A stretch of 64,000 nt of DNA, from positions 14,829,001 to 14,893,000 of the forward strand of contig CM076948.1 in NCBI GenBank assembly GCA_039566865.1. Reading direction: 5' to 3'. How positions within the stretch are numbered: the stretch's first letter is position 1; each line of letters opens with the position of its first letter. The position numbers and the translations under genes were made by a program. Below the pieces are notes generated by a model that ran no database searches, was not told the origin of the DNA, and saw only the letters and a list, made by a program, of their open reading frames with translations. This DNA comes from Aurelia coerulea. Lineage: Eukaryota > Cnidaria > Scyphozoa > Semaeostomeae > Ulmaridae. Positions 52,525 through 63,364 of this stretch are shown piece by piece.

Positions 52525-52778
52525 ATGTTCAGTTATGCGCGCTTTGTCAACGTTCGTTCACCGAGCCCATTTTAAGGATTTGCAGCTGCAATGCAACGTA
52601 AATGAACAAAACTTCCTCCAGGAGTTCTGCATTTAGAAGGCTACATATACTGTAGCTCCAAGCAGCTCCCAGCGCAAAGCTTCCTGCGCCTATGCCTGTG
52701 TCAGAACACACAAATCTGTGCCATTTCATTCCCATTCCTTTATCGGAAAGTCTATACGTCCCGGTTTGGGTAAAATTA

Positions 52779-52815
<37 letters not shown>

Positions 52816-52837
52816 ATTGTTGTTATTGTTGCTGTTG
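52779..52837. repeat. (TTG)n microsatellite
   Basis: About nineteen TTG/TTA units; encodes a meaningless poly-Cys frame on plus. Confidence 0.95.
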
Positions 52838-53371
52838 TGATGCGATAACTGGGACTATCATAGAGTCTATTAAAACGGAGTAATGATGGTGCGGCAGATA
52901 AAAGCAAGTTCTTAGGGGAACAGTGAAAAATAACAAAAAATTGTATGAAGATCACCCAAATTTAGATGCAGGTATTACCATATGACTTCCCGTGAAGTAC
53001 GTAGTTAATGCAACAGATGTGGATTAAGTTAATTGAAAGGGGGAAACAGATTGGTTTATTATTTCATTACAGGATCAGAGCCTTACCACAAACCACCACC
53101 GGAAAAAGATCATTGAAGACGGGAGAAACCAAAATGCAGATTATGCGTTATTTTTATTAGACTGGTAGGCAGTTTCTTAAATTTTTGGGCCATTAGTTTC
53201 GGAGTTAATTTGAAACTATAATTCAGCTTTAACAAAAAATGTCAAAACAAAAATTTTGCTTTTCAAATTCAGCTTTCGAAAAATTGAGCCTACTATTTCT
53301 TATAAGCGGTTTCTTATGCAACTGGAAAATTTTTCAAAAAAAGGTCACAATGTCCACAAGATAATCGGTTG

Positions 53372-53797
53372 TTTGCTGGTCGGTGGCAAGTGGTTTCCTT
53401 GGTCGGTGGTCGGTGGTCGGTGGTAAGTGGTTTTCTTGGTCGGTGGTCGGTGGTAAGTGGTTTTCTTGGTCGGTGGTAAGTGGTAAGTGGTTTTCTTGGT
53501 CGGTGGTAAGTGGTAAGTGGTTTTCTTGGTCGGTGGTAAGTGGTAAGTGGTTTCCTTGGTCGGTGGTAAGTGGTAAGTGGTTTTCTTGGTCGGTGGTAAG
53601 TGGTAAGTGGATTGTTGGTCGGTGGTCGGTGATAAGTATGGTCGGTGGTCGGTGGTTTTCGTGGTCGGTGGTCGGTTTTGTTGGTCAGTGGTCGGTGGTG
53701 CTGGTCGGTGGTCGGTGGTCGGTCTGGTCGGTGTTCGGTGCGGTCGGTGGTATGTGGTCGGTGCACTGGTCGGTGTGGTCGGTGGTAAGTGGTTGTA
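53372..53797 (-). repeat. GGTCGGTGGTAAGTGG minisatellite, right arm
   Basis: Inverse of the left-arm array. 53440-53600 contains about five nearly identical 38-base higher-order units ending TGGTTTTCTTGGTC. Longer open frames on both strands here are products of the repeat. Confidence 0.9.
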
Positions 53798-54575
53798 CAC
53801 CACGCCTGTTTTTAGGCCCATAACCTTGGAAATGACCACCTTAACTCTCCTGCGCATTATTTGACGCAAATAATGCAAATTATCTCCTGCACAAATAATG
53901 ACCACCTTAACTCCTGCGCCCCTTAAGCCCGACTCTTTTCAACCTTTATATAAATGACCTCATCAACGAGGTCGAGGAAATCAACCCTTCCCCCCTACAC
54001 CTACATCATGAGACTAACGTAAGCTGTCTTCTCTATGCTGACGATCTTATTTTGATGTCAAGAACCCAGCAAGGACTCCAAAGAATGCTCGATAAGCTAA
54101 CCGATTTCTGTGCTACATGGAATCTTTCGGTGAATACGAAGAAAACAAAATGCATTACCTTTCAGAAAAAAAGTAGGCTAAACAGAAAAGATTCTTTTTA
54201 TGTGAACAAAAATAAGATAGACAACGTCACTCAATACAGTTATTTAGGAATGGTCATAAACGCGGCGGGTTCCTTCCATATTATATTGCCATCGAAACAC
54301 TTTTGGTGGAAAAGCCAGGAGAGCCATTTATGCCCTAAACGGCAGGTACCAAATAAAACGACTCCCAATTAAGGCTGCACTTAAATTGTTTGACTCTGTG
54401 ATATCTCCTATCCTCCTCTATTGCTGTGAGGTTTGGGGAGCATTTCATTATACAGACTACGACAGGTGGGACAACAATATCATAGAAAAAATACACCTAT
54501 CTTTCTGCAAACATCTACTTGGGGTAAACAGGTTAACTACAAATATTCTGGTTCGTGGTGAATTAGGCCGCTTCC

Positions 54576-55033
54576 CAGGGCCGTCGAAAGCCAGCTCGGG
54601 CCCTGGACCGATTCATAGGATCGGGCCTAAGAGAAAGAACATTTTCTGGGACCACGCCCTTCAGACTCTCGGAGAATGAGGGAAACGCCCTTTTTAAGAA
54701 AGCTACTTTAGACAAAATTGTTTAGATATTCCATGAAAAAGTTATCAAGGAAGCGGTATTTACGGTAAACAATGAAAAGATTCGCTCTTACGAGGTGACT
54801 TTGCCAAAGTCACCTCGTAAGGTACGGACACAAAAACTCTTAAACATAACCACATAAGAAAACTATTTTCTTATGTCTATGTTTTAAGGCAGGTAGCTAG
54901 ATTGCTATAAAAGTTGCTGTAAGGAGATTTTACAGCAATAACTAATTTTTGTCGAACGATATTTTTACGGGCCCCTTCGAGGACCGGGCCCCGGACCTTT
55001 TACCCCCTCCAACCCCCCCTCTCGACGGTACTG
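54576..55033. mobile_element. 458-bp hAT-like MITE with 8-bp TSD CCGCTTCC
   Basis: Ends CAGGGCCGTCGA and TCGACGGTACTG; CCGCTTCC stands at 54568-54575 and 55034-55041. The flanking LINE wording (GELGRFP | RFPLKN) duplicates exactly the TSD codons. It contains GGACCACGCCCTTCAGACTC, shared with 43143-44498, and a 35-base hairpin at 54787-54821. Confidence 0.92.
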
Positions 55034-55754
55034 CCGCTTCCCTTTAAAAAACACGATAGACAGCAGATTTTCTGCGACACATAGAGCAATCTCCGCAAAA
55101 TAGTCTGGTGCATCTATCCTTACTTGCAAATAAGGACCTACCCTCTTATCTCAACTTTAAAACTCACATTGATAACATAGAAATTTTACAAATACACCTA
55201 ACATTCTTGAAATGAATAAGAATAAGGTTAAAATTAGCCTACAAACGTCATACAAAACATTATGGAATTCACAACTTCAGTACTCCAAAAAGGGGAAATT
55301 CCTACGTGATATGGACAAAGAATTTAAATACGAACCATATCTCCTATTACATAATTATAATTTCAGGCAAGAACGAGTTTTTACAGCAAAATTGCGCACA
55401 AGTGACCACGTTCTGGCAGTTGAATCCGGTAGACGAACCACACCAAAGATTAAATTTGAAAATAGATTGTGTAAACTTTGCAGTGCAGGAATTGTTGAAG
55501 ATGAAATGCACTTTATCTCAGAATGCCCCCTTTACAACCACTCCAGAAGAGATTTCTTAGAAAAGTGTTACAACTTATTCCCAAATATAAGGCTTCTGAA
55601 GAGGGTACCCAATAGACCCCCTGATTCCCGAATTCCCGCTACGTTTTTAGCCCAGTTCCCGATTCCCGACCATCGTTTTTAACGAATTCCCGCTTTTCGT
55701 CTGAACATGGTCTGAAAGTGTATCGAAGCCAAAGTTAATCATTTTCACGACTTA

Positions 55755-55915
55755 AGGCTAATTTCCAGTCAGTGGAATTTCCCGAGCGGGCGGAATTTTA
55801 GACAATAAAAGGTCGCTCAGCCGTAACTTTCTATTCAATGCCAGAGTGACATTTTCTCTCGAATACAATAGAAATTCCGCCCGCTCGGAAAATTCCACTG
55901 ACTGGAAATCAGCCT
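55755..55915. mobile_element. 161-bp palindromic MITE, TSD TTA
   Basis: Arms AGGCTAATTTCCAGTCAGTG and CACTGACTGGAAATCAGCCT, with the inverted match continuing through CCGAGCGGGCGGAATTT. TTA flanks both ends (55752-55754, 55916-55918). A 3-bp TTA/TAA target suggests the Harbinger group. Confidence 0.85.
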
Positions 55916-55965
55916 TTATGGCGAAGAGCAGAGGCCTGCGCTCCATTTATTATGCCTCGAATGAT

Positions 55966-56909
55966 CAGGGGCGGAAATGCAAATTTTTTGAGGGGGGTGT
56001 GTTCAAAGGACCGAGTTTCTGCCACACAGACCGATTTTTGCGAAATGAATGTTGTTGCAAATGTATGAAAAAATATTGTTTTCTTTTCTGCCATAATTTG
56101 CTGAAAATACACTATAACAGGCATGATGTTTTCCCAGAAATCGAAATGGAATTAAACAAACAGTTTTGGCATCAAGTTGTCTCTGGCTAGCATCTTAGCC
56201 ATCTGCCCTGAATGCCCTGAATGATCCAGTCAAAGCATCACAGAATAGCCACGTTTTTAGGCATGCAAGCTTGCTCATATGGAATCAATTACTGGCGTGG
56301 CCTGGGTAAATTAAGGGAGGCATGGAAATGCAGGAGCCTGGGGGTCAGGGAAAAAAATTTTTTGGGGCCACACCCTTTACTTTGGCTTAGAATGCATCTC
56401 CCAATAGCATGCTTGCCATTGGCATTGAGGAAACCTTGATAGCTTTGTGACAGTTATCCTATAAATCGGAGTGCGAAGAAAATTTTCGAAGAAACATTCT
56501 TTATTTTGGCTTAGAATGCATCTCCCAATATCATGCTTGCCATTAACAGCGAGGAAACCTTGATAGTTTTGGGACAGTTATCCTATAAATTGGAGCACGA
56601 AGAAAACTTTTGAAGAAATATCCTCTACTTTGGCTCAGAAGGCATCGATCCCTTACCCGACTTATACCCAGCCATTTTCTCTTCGGTTTTAAAGGGATCT
56701 CGAGGATTTCTTTCCTGTAAACTTAGTTTCTGCGATAAAACAAAAGACAGCTAACACATAAATCTTTGCCTTACGTCCTGAAAAATTCAGGTTCAAGTTC
56801 ATAGAGCCGAATCGGGACAAACTTTATCACTATAAAATAGCGATTGGGACCAAGTTATGAAATTATTGGGGGGTTTCACACCCCGCACACCCCCTCATTT
56901 GCGCCCCTG
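55966..56909. mobile_element. 944-bp hAT-like element with 8-bp TSD CGAATGAT
   Basis: Ends CAGGGGCGGAAATG and CATTTGCGCCCCTG; CGAATGAT stands at 55958-55965 and 56910-56917. Inside, a roughly 110-base unit (TTTGGCTTAGAATGCATCTC … TTATCCTATAAAT) is tandemly repeated two to three times at about 56380-56640. No transposase. Confidence 0.92.
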
Positions 56910-58124
56910 CGAATGATACTGTATTTGTTTTAACTTCCTATTTGGGTTCCTTACAGCAGAGATCAGTGTAAACGTAGGGCTTGTTGTGATCTTATAATTC
57001 TCTCCTCACTGCACTCGATGGGTGCAGTGCAATGTTAATGAAGATATGATATCACGCTCATTCGTGATTTTGCTGAAAAGGGGGTACATTTGAAGCAAAG
57101 TCTTATGACCTACAATCTAAAAAATGGGGTATTCTATTGTTTTCTCCAAACTTTTCCTTGTGGTGAAAGTTGGTGCCACTCTGTCTCTGTCCCTTCCCAT
57201 AGTAAATTGCCACAAAGTTGATGATATGGTATTTCATGGCTGTGGCTGACTTCATTTTCCATGCGTCTACTTACTAGACTTATGACCTGGAGTCCTTTGT
57301 TTCCCTGACAAAATGGCCTAAGAGAGCGGGAATTCTCGTACAGTCCACAAAATCACTTCAACTCTGGTCTAAAGAGCTTGAACATTAAAAAACAAACTGA
57401 TACAGAGAATGGTGTTTTCCTGACCTAGTAATCGCAAAATATATACCTTTCAAGCAGCAACCTTCCTCTGTATAAATAAAATAGATCCGTCGCAGATACT
57501 AGAACTCTAGGCCATGTCAACCATTTTTGTATGCATCAACAACAACTGTCAAAATAGCGTCCCCTTATTGGTTTAAAATTAAATCCTAGCAATTTGATTG
57601 GTGAGTTCTGAACCACTCTGCGAGGGCTTAAAGTGTGCCCACTTTTTCGGAGTAATGGTATGAGTCCCTTTTGACCAAGTGATATCAACAAATCAATGAA
57701 CGCACGGAAACAAGGGACGAAAAGGCATAAGTCTAGGTAAATCCCGCTTCCCGAAAGCTGCTGCCAATTCCCGAATCCCGCTCACAGAAAATTGACGATT
57801 CCCGATTCCAAAAAATGGCGATTCCCGCTCCCCGAAAAACATATTGGGTACCCTCTCTGAACATGAATGACAAGTTTAGATTTCTTTTCTCCATCCCAGA
57901 ACCGGTTGTCATGAAAGAAATAATTTCGTATTTATATAACCTGTCAAAAATTCGATCGGAATAGCTAATTGTTGCACCCCCTTTGTAAATTAGTCACCTT
58001 TAACAGTATTTGATTTGTTTCTATTATGCTCGTTTTGTTTTGTTACTCTTCTTAAACTTTGTTAGTAGGTTTTTACCTATACATGTATGTTTAGAAGATT
58101 TATAAAAAAAAAAATTATTGCCCT

Positions 58125-58220
58125 ACGCATATTCGGAATCAGCGCCCCCAAATTGACCAAATCCACCTTGTCTGGCAAAGTTCCTCCAACTTTGACGATA
58201 CCCCCTTCTGTCGCCTAGTC
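58125..58220. mobile_element. Diverged terminus related to the 3.3-kb TA element
   Basis: AGCGCCCCCAAATTGACCAAATCCACCTTGTCTG…CCCCCTTCTG…GCCTAGTCTA aligns, with substitutions, to the right terminus of the 31698-35035 element (CGCCCCAAAATTGACC … CCTTCTGCTACCGGACTA). Only this end is seen, directly after the LINE A-run. A second, older member of that family. Confidence 0.55.
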
Positions 58221-58631
58221 TATTGAAATCTTCACTGTGAGTCAGCTATTTCTCTTCTCTCCTCCGCTTTGAAATGCGAGGGAACAAGCGCTTGTGCAAC
58301 AGGTAGTAGATGAAAAATTAATTTAGATTCCGCTAATTTTGGTAGCGTCGCGTCTGGTTGTCGTCCTATCAACATCGAAGATCCCCCAAACGATTGCAAG
58401 AAGATAAGCAAAGAGATCGCTGCTGAATTGCAGAAGTGTTCCATCACCAAATGAAGTTAAGTCAACAGCTGAAGTAAGGATAGTACAGGTTAGTGTGAGC
58501 TGTGAGTTAGTGTATTTCTGCCCTGCTATTCTCTCAACAGTGCTTTTTAGGCCATTTGTCTTTCTCAGCCATACAGTTTCCAGCCAACCAAGAAGGTGTG
58601 TACTTGCAAGGTCTTGACGCTTGAAAAAGCA
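58221..58631. other. Stretch without recognisable gene
   Basis: No supported gene or bounded element. Confidence 0.4.
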
Positions 58632-58847
58632 CAGAGATGGCGCCAGGGAAGAAATGCTAGGGGGGCAAATACTGTACTGTCAGAGTGCCGACAGTGAAAA
58701 ATTTTTTATGAACGAGTTCAATTGTAACCCAGCAAAGAAATCTGGAGGTGCAGGTTATGAAAATGCCGACAGTGGTGCCGATGGGGGGCCTGAATGAAAT
58801 TTTGGGGGGCTCCTGCCCCCTAGGCCCCCCTGCTGGCGCCATCCCTG
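58632..58847. mobile_element. 216-bp hAT-like MITE with 8-bp TSD AAAAAGCA
   Basis: Ends CAGAGATGGCGCCAG and CTGGCGCCATCCCTG; AAAAAGCA stands at 58624-58631 and 58848-58855. It contains a GTGCCGACAGTG motif in inverted copies (58687 and 58767) and a GGGGGCTCCTGCCCCC palindrome. Confidence 0.93.
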
Positions 58848-58855
58848 AAAAAGCA

Positions 58856-59511
58856 TGCCCGAGAGTGTCCCAGAATCTACCCTGGCAAGGAATCTATGCC
58901 CATCGTCATGTTTCCGGAAAACTCTTCATTTACAACAAGTTCTATTAAGAATACTTTAAGAATTAATCGTTGCTGAGCTACAAGTATTAACAGTGTTGTT
59001 GAACACTGTGACTTTGAGGTCCACTGAGGTACAAGGCCAAGCATGAGCTTTGTACAATTTTGGCCTCAAATTAGGACTTAGATTATTCATCGAAACAAGA
59101 AAACTGTCAGGGGTCTGCTATTAAGTTTAATGCAGATTTGTGATGATACATTTGATATTTACAGATTATTGCTGCGTTTGGGTGGATGATTTGTCTAGTT
59201 GCAAAATATGACAAATAAAAAATTCCAGAAACTTCCATGCACAAAACAGAAAAGGCGTCAGCAACTAGATCTTTAGGTGGGGGGGGGGAGAATGGGGTGC
59301 TGATAAAATTATAAGTGGAAGCTTTTTAATGTGTACTTTTGTATTAAACCAGCACATTTGATAATTTGATCTTATATAACATGCAACTACTGGTTGACCC
59401 AAAAAGATGTAAGACCTATTTTGTGTTCATTGCAGCCATGTTTATGATGGAAAATAAAACTAAAATGGATGTTTCCCATTTTCCAAGTTTTTGAAGGGTC
59501 ATCACTGACGA
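58856..59511. other. Stretch without recognisable gene
   Basis: AT-rich with a G11 run near 59278; nothing else recognised. Confidence 0.4.
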
Positions 59512-59892
59512 TATGTATGTATGTATGCATGTATCATTTTGCCACAATAATTACAATTATTTACAAGTTATAGAATATAAAAATAGATACAATACAATAA
59601 ATAATGTTAAAAACGTAAAGGAAAAACACCCCTAATTACGGGCAAGTGTAAAACGCAGGTTTGCAGGTTGGTAAAACGCAGACTTGCAGGTCGGTAAAAC
59701 GCAGGTTTCAAGCCGAAGGGCTGTGGCTAGAGGCAAGGTGCCTACTATTTTAAACTTCAGGTGTTATTAAACATTCTTATTCTAAAGGCATAATATTGGA
59801 ATGAATGATAGAAACCAAGGACTTTTTCTGGCAGATCGACTCATATTGATTTGTTTGAATGAAAATAAGGTAATGTTACTAGAATGCATTAA

Positions 59893-61854
59893 AGGCCTTA
59901 TGCAGCCAAATTTTCGACATTGATTTTTCAATCTTTTCAAATAACTTATAATGTTATAAACATTTTGTGAAAGTTTCAAATCGAAATTATCAGTTGAAGT
60001 ACTGAAAATTGTGTGTCAGAGTTGAGTAGTTTTGCAAGTTTAGCGCGACATTGACTTGGCCTATGTGACGTCACAATTATGACGCACGAAACTGCGTGCT
60101 TTGAACACACGGTACGAGCATGGCGACTGCATCAACGAGAAAGGGAGGGACCCGTATGAAAAAAGCTTTGAAAATCTTGGGAGTTCTTGAAGAAAAGGCT
60201 GGTATTTTTACCATGATATCCATGAAATCAAGGAGCTTGGAATCAGGGTGAAAAACTCTAAGCGTCACCGTCATTAAGGGCGATGTTGTGATGCTCTACA
60301 GTGCGGCCTAATGAAGTTCAATTGGTTCCTACATCAAATTGCCTGGTCGTCTAAATCAAACTCTTCTATGACGATGTTTTGGAGTAACGATACCTTTATA
60401 AGTGCTTGCTTCACTCCTCTTGGATGAATCAGAAATTTCAGGGCCGAATCCTGTCCTCGGTTAACGCTGAAGCGCTCAATGAAGTTACTACCCTACGATC
60501 CACTGTAGTTGTTTCTTTGAAGGGACCTAGTTGCTATTGAAAGCTTCCCCGCCATGCGTTCTTGCTTTCAAATAGAAAATTTGTTAAAGCCAAGCAACTG
60601 AATGTTTTCAAGACACTAAATAGCTGTTTGTTTACATATCAGACTTACCGAATGACCCTCTCTCTTGTTTTGTAATTATGCCTCGATGTCTTTCATTGCC
60701 TCTGCCCACTTCAGGGTCATAAATTAGGCCTATGTTTGACTAGAGTATATATCCCTTGTAATTCGTTATCATTTTGCATTCAGTGTCCTAATTTCTTGAC
60801 CTTTCTCCAAGCAACGACCAGGAATCGCAGAACAGAGACGATCGTAGTAATTACTGACATGCAAGATAAACACCAAGTCAAACTTTCTGGTGGCTCGCAC
60901 CACATATGAAATCCAGTCTACAAAATAAATGTTTTTGCGCATTGGGAAAACTCTTTTCTTATGTAAAACCGAAAGATATTTCTTTCACTCTCCGTAATAA
61001 AAGGAGCTCACACCATTAAACACTCCCGTGAGAATATTACAATGACTCAATCTACGACAAAATCAACAATAACTTTAGAACGAGCATTCCTAAAGCTTGG
61101 TTCCAGTTACTGGGATGTTACAGGGAAGGCTTGACCTTCCAGACAATTCTTGTTTTTCCAGGCTTTCAGCTAGGCTTCACTTGTACGGGGACTTCGTGAA
61201 GTGCTGATACATCAGTCTCTAAAATTATTTTCAAGAAACCTCGAATGATCTTTGTTCTTTCAGGCTAATTCAGGTAAACTTGGACCCTGAACTCTATTTC
61301 CAGCCTTCTGTCGGCCTTTTTCAAGCCTCTGGTATCGCGGCTATCGCTGAGTAATTGCATTACACTTCACTTTCCATCCTAGCCTGGAATCGAAGTCCAA
61401 GCTTTCGTGGCTAGTCAGGAAAATTTCCAGCCACTAGGCTCGCAGAACAGGCACCACACCAACCCTGTCGAGTCCGGCTCACTGTTCCCTTGACTGTTCC
61501 CGCCTGTTTAGCTTATTCTAGCCCTAGAAGGGTGGGAAGGCTGGAACTCCCAGATATTTCCTATTTTTCCAGACTTTCAGCAAGGCTTCACTTGTACGGG
61601 GACTTCGTGAAGGTTCGTGAAGCTCTATTCGCATTGGGGTTTACGTGACAAAACTTGTGCGTTGTGTTTGTGGTCATAATTGTGACGTCACGCGCGAAGG
61701 TCAAATGTCGCGCTGAGTAGCAATTTTCAAAACGGAATTTCACACCCTAACCGCAATGATGTTGAGTAAAATTTGGTATCAATGAAATCAGTAAAGTTTG
61801 AATATTTCGAAAATCGAAAAAAATCAATGTCGAAAATTTGGCTGCATAAGGCCT
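59893..61854. mobile_element. 1.96-kb TTAA-flanked element (Kolobok-like)
   Basis: Ends AGGCCTTATGCAGCCAAATTTTCGACATTG and exact inverse (abridged here to the outer 20 matching bases each), with TTAA at 59889-59892 and 61855-61858. A second inner inverted block surrounds TGACGTCACAATTATGACG (left) and its inverse (right). TTAA with purine-starting ends fits Kolobok better than piggyBac. The interior duplicates AGGCTTCACTTGTACGGGGA at 61167 and 61583. No transposase. Confidence 0.85.
60120..60251 (+). CDS. Small ORF inside the TTAA element (hypothetical)
   Basis: ATG at 60120 opens a 43-codon frame, basic at the start (MATASTRKGGTRMKKALKIL), ending with TGA at 60249-60251. It directly follows the inverted block with TGACGTCA, where a promoter could sit. 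It may be a first exon captured by the element. No relatives recognised; weak call. Confidence 0.2.
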   Translation: MATASTRKGGTRMKKALKILGVLEEKAGIFTMISMKSRSLESG

Positions 61855-62944
61855 TTAAGTGGTGTCTTCACAAAAGTGGCATGATCTCATAAGACGTTGT
61901 TGTGCAATATTTAAAAGGTCAACATAGTAAACAATGCAAATTTCTGAAACTCCTTGGAACTTGTTCCGAAACTTTGAGCATTAAAATAGCAAAAATTTAA
62001 ATGCATGACGCAATTAACTTAAGGTTAGCCGCCATTATTGCTTGCATCAGCATTTTCCTTTGTGTGGTCAAGAATAGTGGCAAAATCAGTCAAAATAAGA
62101 AAAAATGCGATAAAATTTAATTTGGAGCATAACTTTCATCCAAACATAAACATTATGATAGATAACATCAATGAGCACTACCCTGCACAATATCTTTGCA
62201 AAATATTGTAATTTTGCTGCTTTTTTCGCGAAAATTAATATTTGAAAATTGGCGATTTTGACAGAGTCAGGTCCGGAAAATTGTCTCCCTCCCCCTCATT
62301 TGTCAAAATATTTTCATGAAACTTCTTGAGTTGTTGCATAATAAGTAGTAACGAAAAGTCAGAAAGTTTCAGGGCTGTAATTGTTCTCCTGGCAGAGTTA
62401 TAACAAAAAGTCTACTAGGGGGGGGGGGCAAATTTGCCCCCCCAACCAAAATAGGGTTAAGAAACCCAACTTTAGGCTTTTGTAGCACTACTTTTAGTTT
62501 TGTACCCACTTCTTATATTATAATTTTCCTGTCAAGCATGATTGTTTTTCAGTTTGAATAATCTACAGTCGCCCTATTTATTACAGAGGGCATCTGCATG
62601 GGTTCAGTATCGTCTGTTGTTCTAGAAAACCCAATTAAATGATTAATCACCAATGGCAGGCCCCTTGCCTCTAGCCACAGCCCTTTGGCCTGAAACCTGC
62701 GTTTTACCAACCTGCAAGCCTGCGTTTTACCAACCTGCAAACCTGCGTTTTACACTTGCCGCCTAATTACAGTGGTAGGGATAGCATTAAAAGGTCAAGA
62801 TGACCTTAATTCCATAATGGTCCCCTTAGAGGTGCAGGTACGACGAAAAACGTAAGAAAAAATATATAGTAAACTGTATTTTGTTTTCGGTATAAAACAT
62901 GGTTAATAAGACCATACCATGATCGGGAGAGATGATGACAAGTC

Positions 62945-63307
62945 TTAATAGAAGACATATATGTCATCTTCCTCTTTTTGTATGTTTTGGAAAAAATTTT
63001 CTTTGATCTTATGTTTGAATGTGTCGATATTGTTTGTTGATTTAATCTCTGATGAAAGACTATTCCATGTTTTGGGCCCTAGATAAGATAGACATTTTTG
63101 TCCAGCAGTAGTTTTGTGAAATGGAATATCCAATTTGAACTTGGACCTTCGTGTTGTCCGGCCCTGGTTGACTGGACGGAATATCTCAGCATTGTATGCT
63201 GGGGCAGTTTCTAATTTTGTGGGTTTGGGCGTTACACTCCAGACCCCATCACTCAGCAAGTGCTGTCTGGTTGGTTCATGGTTGGATCTGATAGTCTCAG
63301 CTAACAT
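62945..63307 (-). pseudogene. LINE reverse transcriptase C-terminal fragment
   Basis: A 120-residue open frame with QHLLSDGVWSVTPKPTKLE, FDIPFHKT-like wording (KLDIPFHKTTAGQKCLSYLG), PKTWNSLSSEIKSTNNIDTF and an acidic tail ending at 62945. The LGPKTWNSL…FKHKIK pattern is the usual C-terminus of CR1/Jockey-type ORF2. Truncated upstream. Confidence 0.78.
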
Positions 63308-63364
63308 CCCAACAGAGAATTCAATTAACCAGGCTTCAATAGGGAATTACACAATTTGAATGGA

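Larger units (their letters stand above)
50187..53806. mobile_element. 3.6-kb fold-back element with minisatellite termini, 9-bp TSD TGTTTTTAG
   Basis: Ends GGCCTGGTGTACAACCACTT and inverse GGTGTACAACCAC…GCC; TGTTTTTAG stands at 50178-50186 and 53807-53815. Both ends are arrays of CCACTTACCACCGACC units (50209-50508; inverse at 53372-53797), so the arms would fold together. A 9-bp TSD fits Mutator-like fold-back elements. The interior (50510-53370) has no gene but holds another nested pair of elements. Confidence 0.88.
55601..57855. mobile_element. 2.26-kb TIR element with TSD TCTGAA
   Basis: Ends GAGGGTACCCAATA and TATTGGGTACCCTC; TCTGAA stands at 55595-55600 and 57856-57861. Both ends carry repeats of GATTCCCGA/ATTCCCGCT. 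It holds a 161-bp MITE (55755-55915) and a 944-bp hAT-like element (55966-56909). Interior open frames are short and unrecognised. Superfamily unknown; if the TIR includes the outer A/T, the TSD would shorten to CTGA. Confidence 0.84.
53915..57961 (+). pseudogene. LINE reverse transcriptase C-terminal half, broken
   Basis: The frame starts CPLSPTLFNLYINDLINEV and includes LLYADDLILMSRT (intact catalytic Asp pair), SVNTKKTKCITF and YSYLGMVINAAGS. It frameshifts near 54280 and again within 100 bases, then gives LKLFDSVISPILLYCCEVWG and NILVRGELGRFP up to the hAT insertion at 54576. After 55034 it is RFPLKNT with stops, then open from 55212: NYNFRQERVFTAKLRTSDH and CKLCSAGIVEDEMHFISECP, a zf-like tail. 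The last part resumes after 57855 with DKFRFLFSIPEPVVMKEI and stops at 57959-57961. Several frameshifts and stops make it dead. Confidence 0.82.
53912..58110 (+). mobile_element. 5'-truncated LINE interrupted by DNA elements
   Basis: Coding homology starts at CPLSPTLFN near 53915, just before the RT catalytic block. It runs through the RT C-terminal region and a Cys/His-containing tail, and ends at 57961. A 3' UTR follows to an A-run near 58107. It is interrupted at 54576-55033 and 55601-57855. The CPLSP wording (not GVPQGSVLGP) sets it apart from the CR1-like LINEs here and is closer to R2/L1/NeSL-type elements. Confidence 0.8.
59640..62761. mobile_element. 3.1-kb Mutator-like non-autonomous element, 9-bp TSD CCTAATTAC
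   Basis: Left end GGGCAAGTGTAAAACGCAGG; right end inverse, differing at the outermost base. CCTAATTAC stands at 59631-59639 and 62762-62770. Just inside each end, a 19-20 base unit (TGCAGGTTGGTAAAACGCAG) repeats two or three times, followed by GGGCTGTGGCTAGAGGCAAGG in both arms. No transposase. It carries a 2-kb TTAA element. Confidence 0.92.
59512..63310 (-). mobile_element. LINE 3' end with insertion in its 3' UTR
   Basis: Minus-strand coding 63307-62945, then a 3' UTR running to 62771 and, across a 3.1-kb insertion, from 59630 to a (CATA)n-type tail at about 59512-59531 (ATGTATGTATGTATGCATG on plus). 5'-truncated at about 63310. Confidence 0.7.

Noticed and set aside
52692..52883. Cys-rich peptide or toxin
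   Set aside because: The cysteine run is the (TTG)n microsatellite read in one frame; there is no signal peptide or cysteine framework.
53314..53905. Pro/Thr/His-rich and Trp/Ser/Gly-rich proteins of 146-186 residues
   Set aside because: They are translations of the GGTCGGTGG minisatellite in several frames on both strands.
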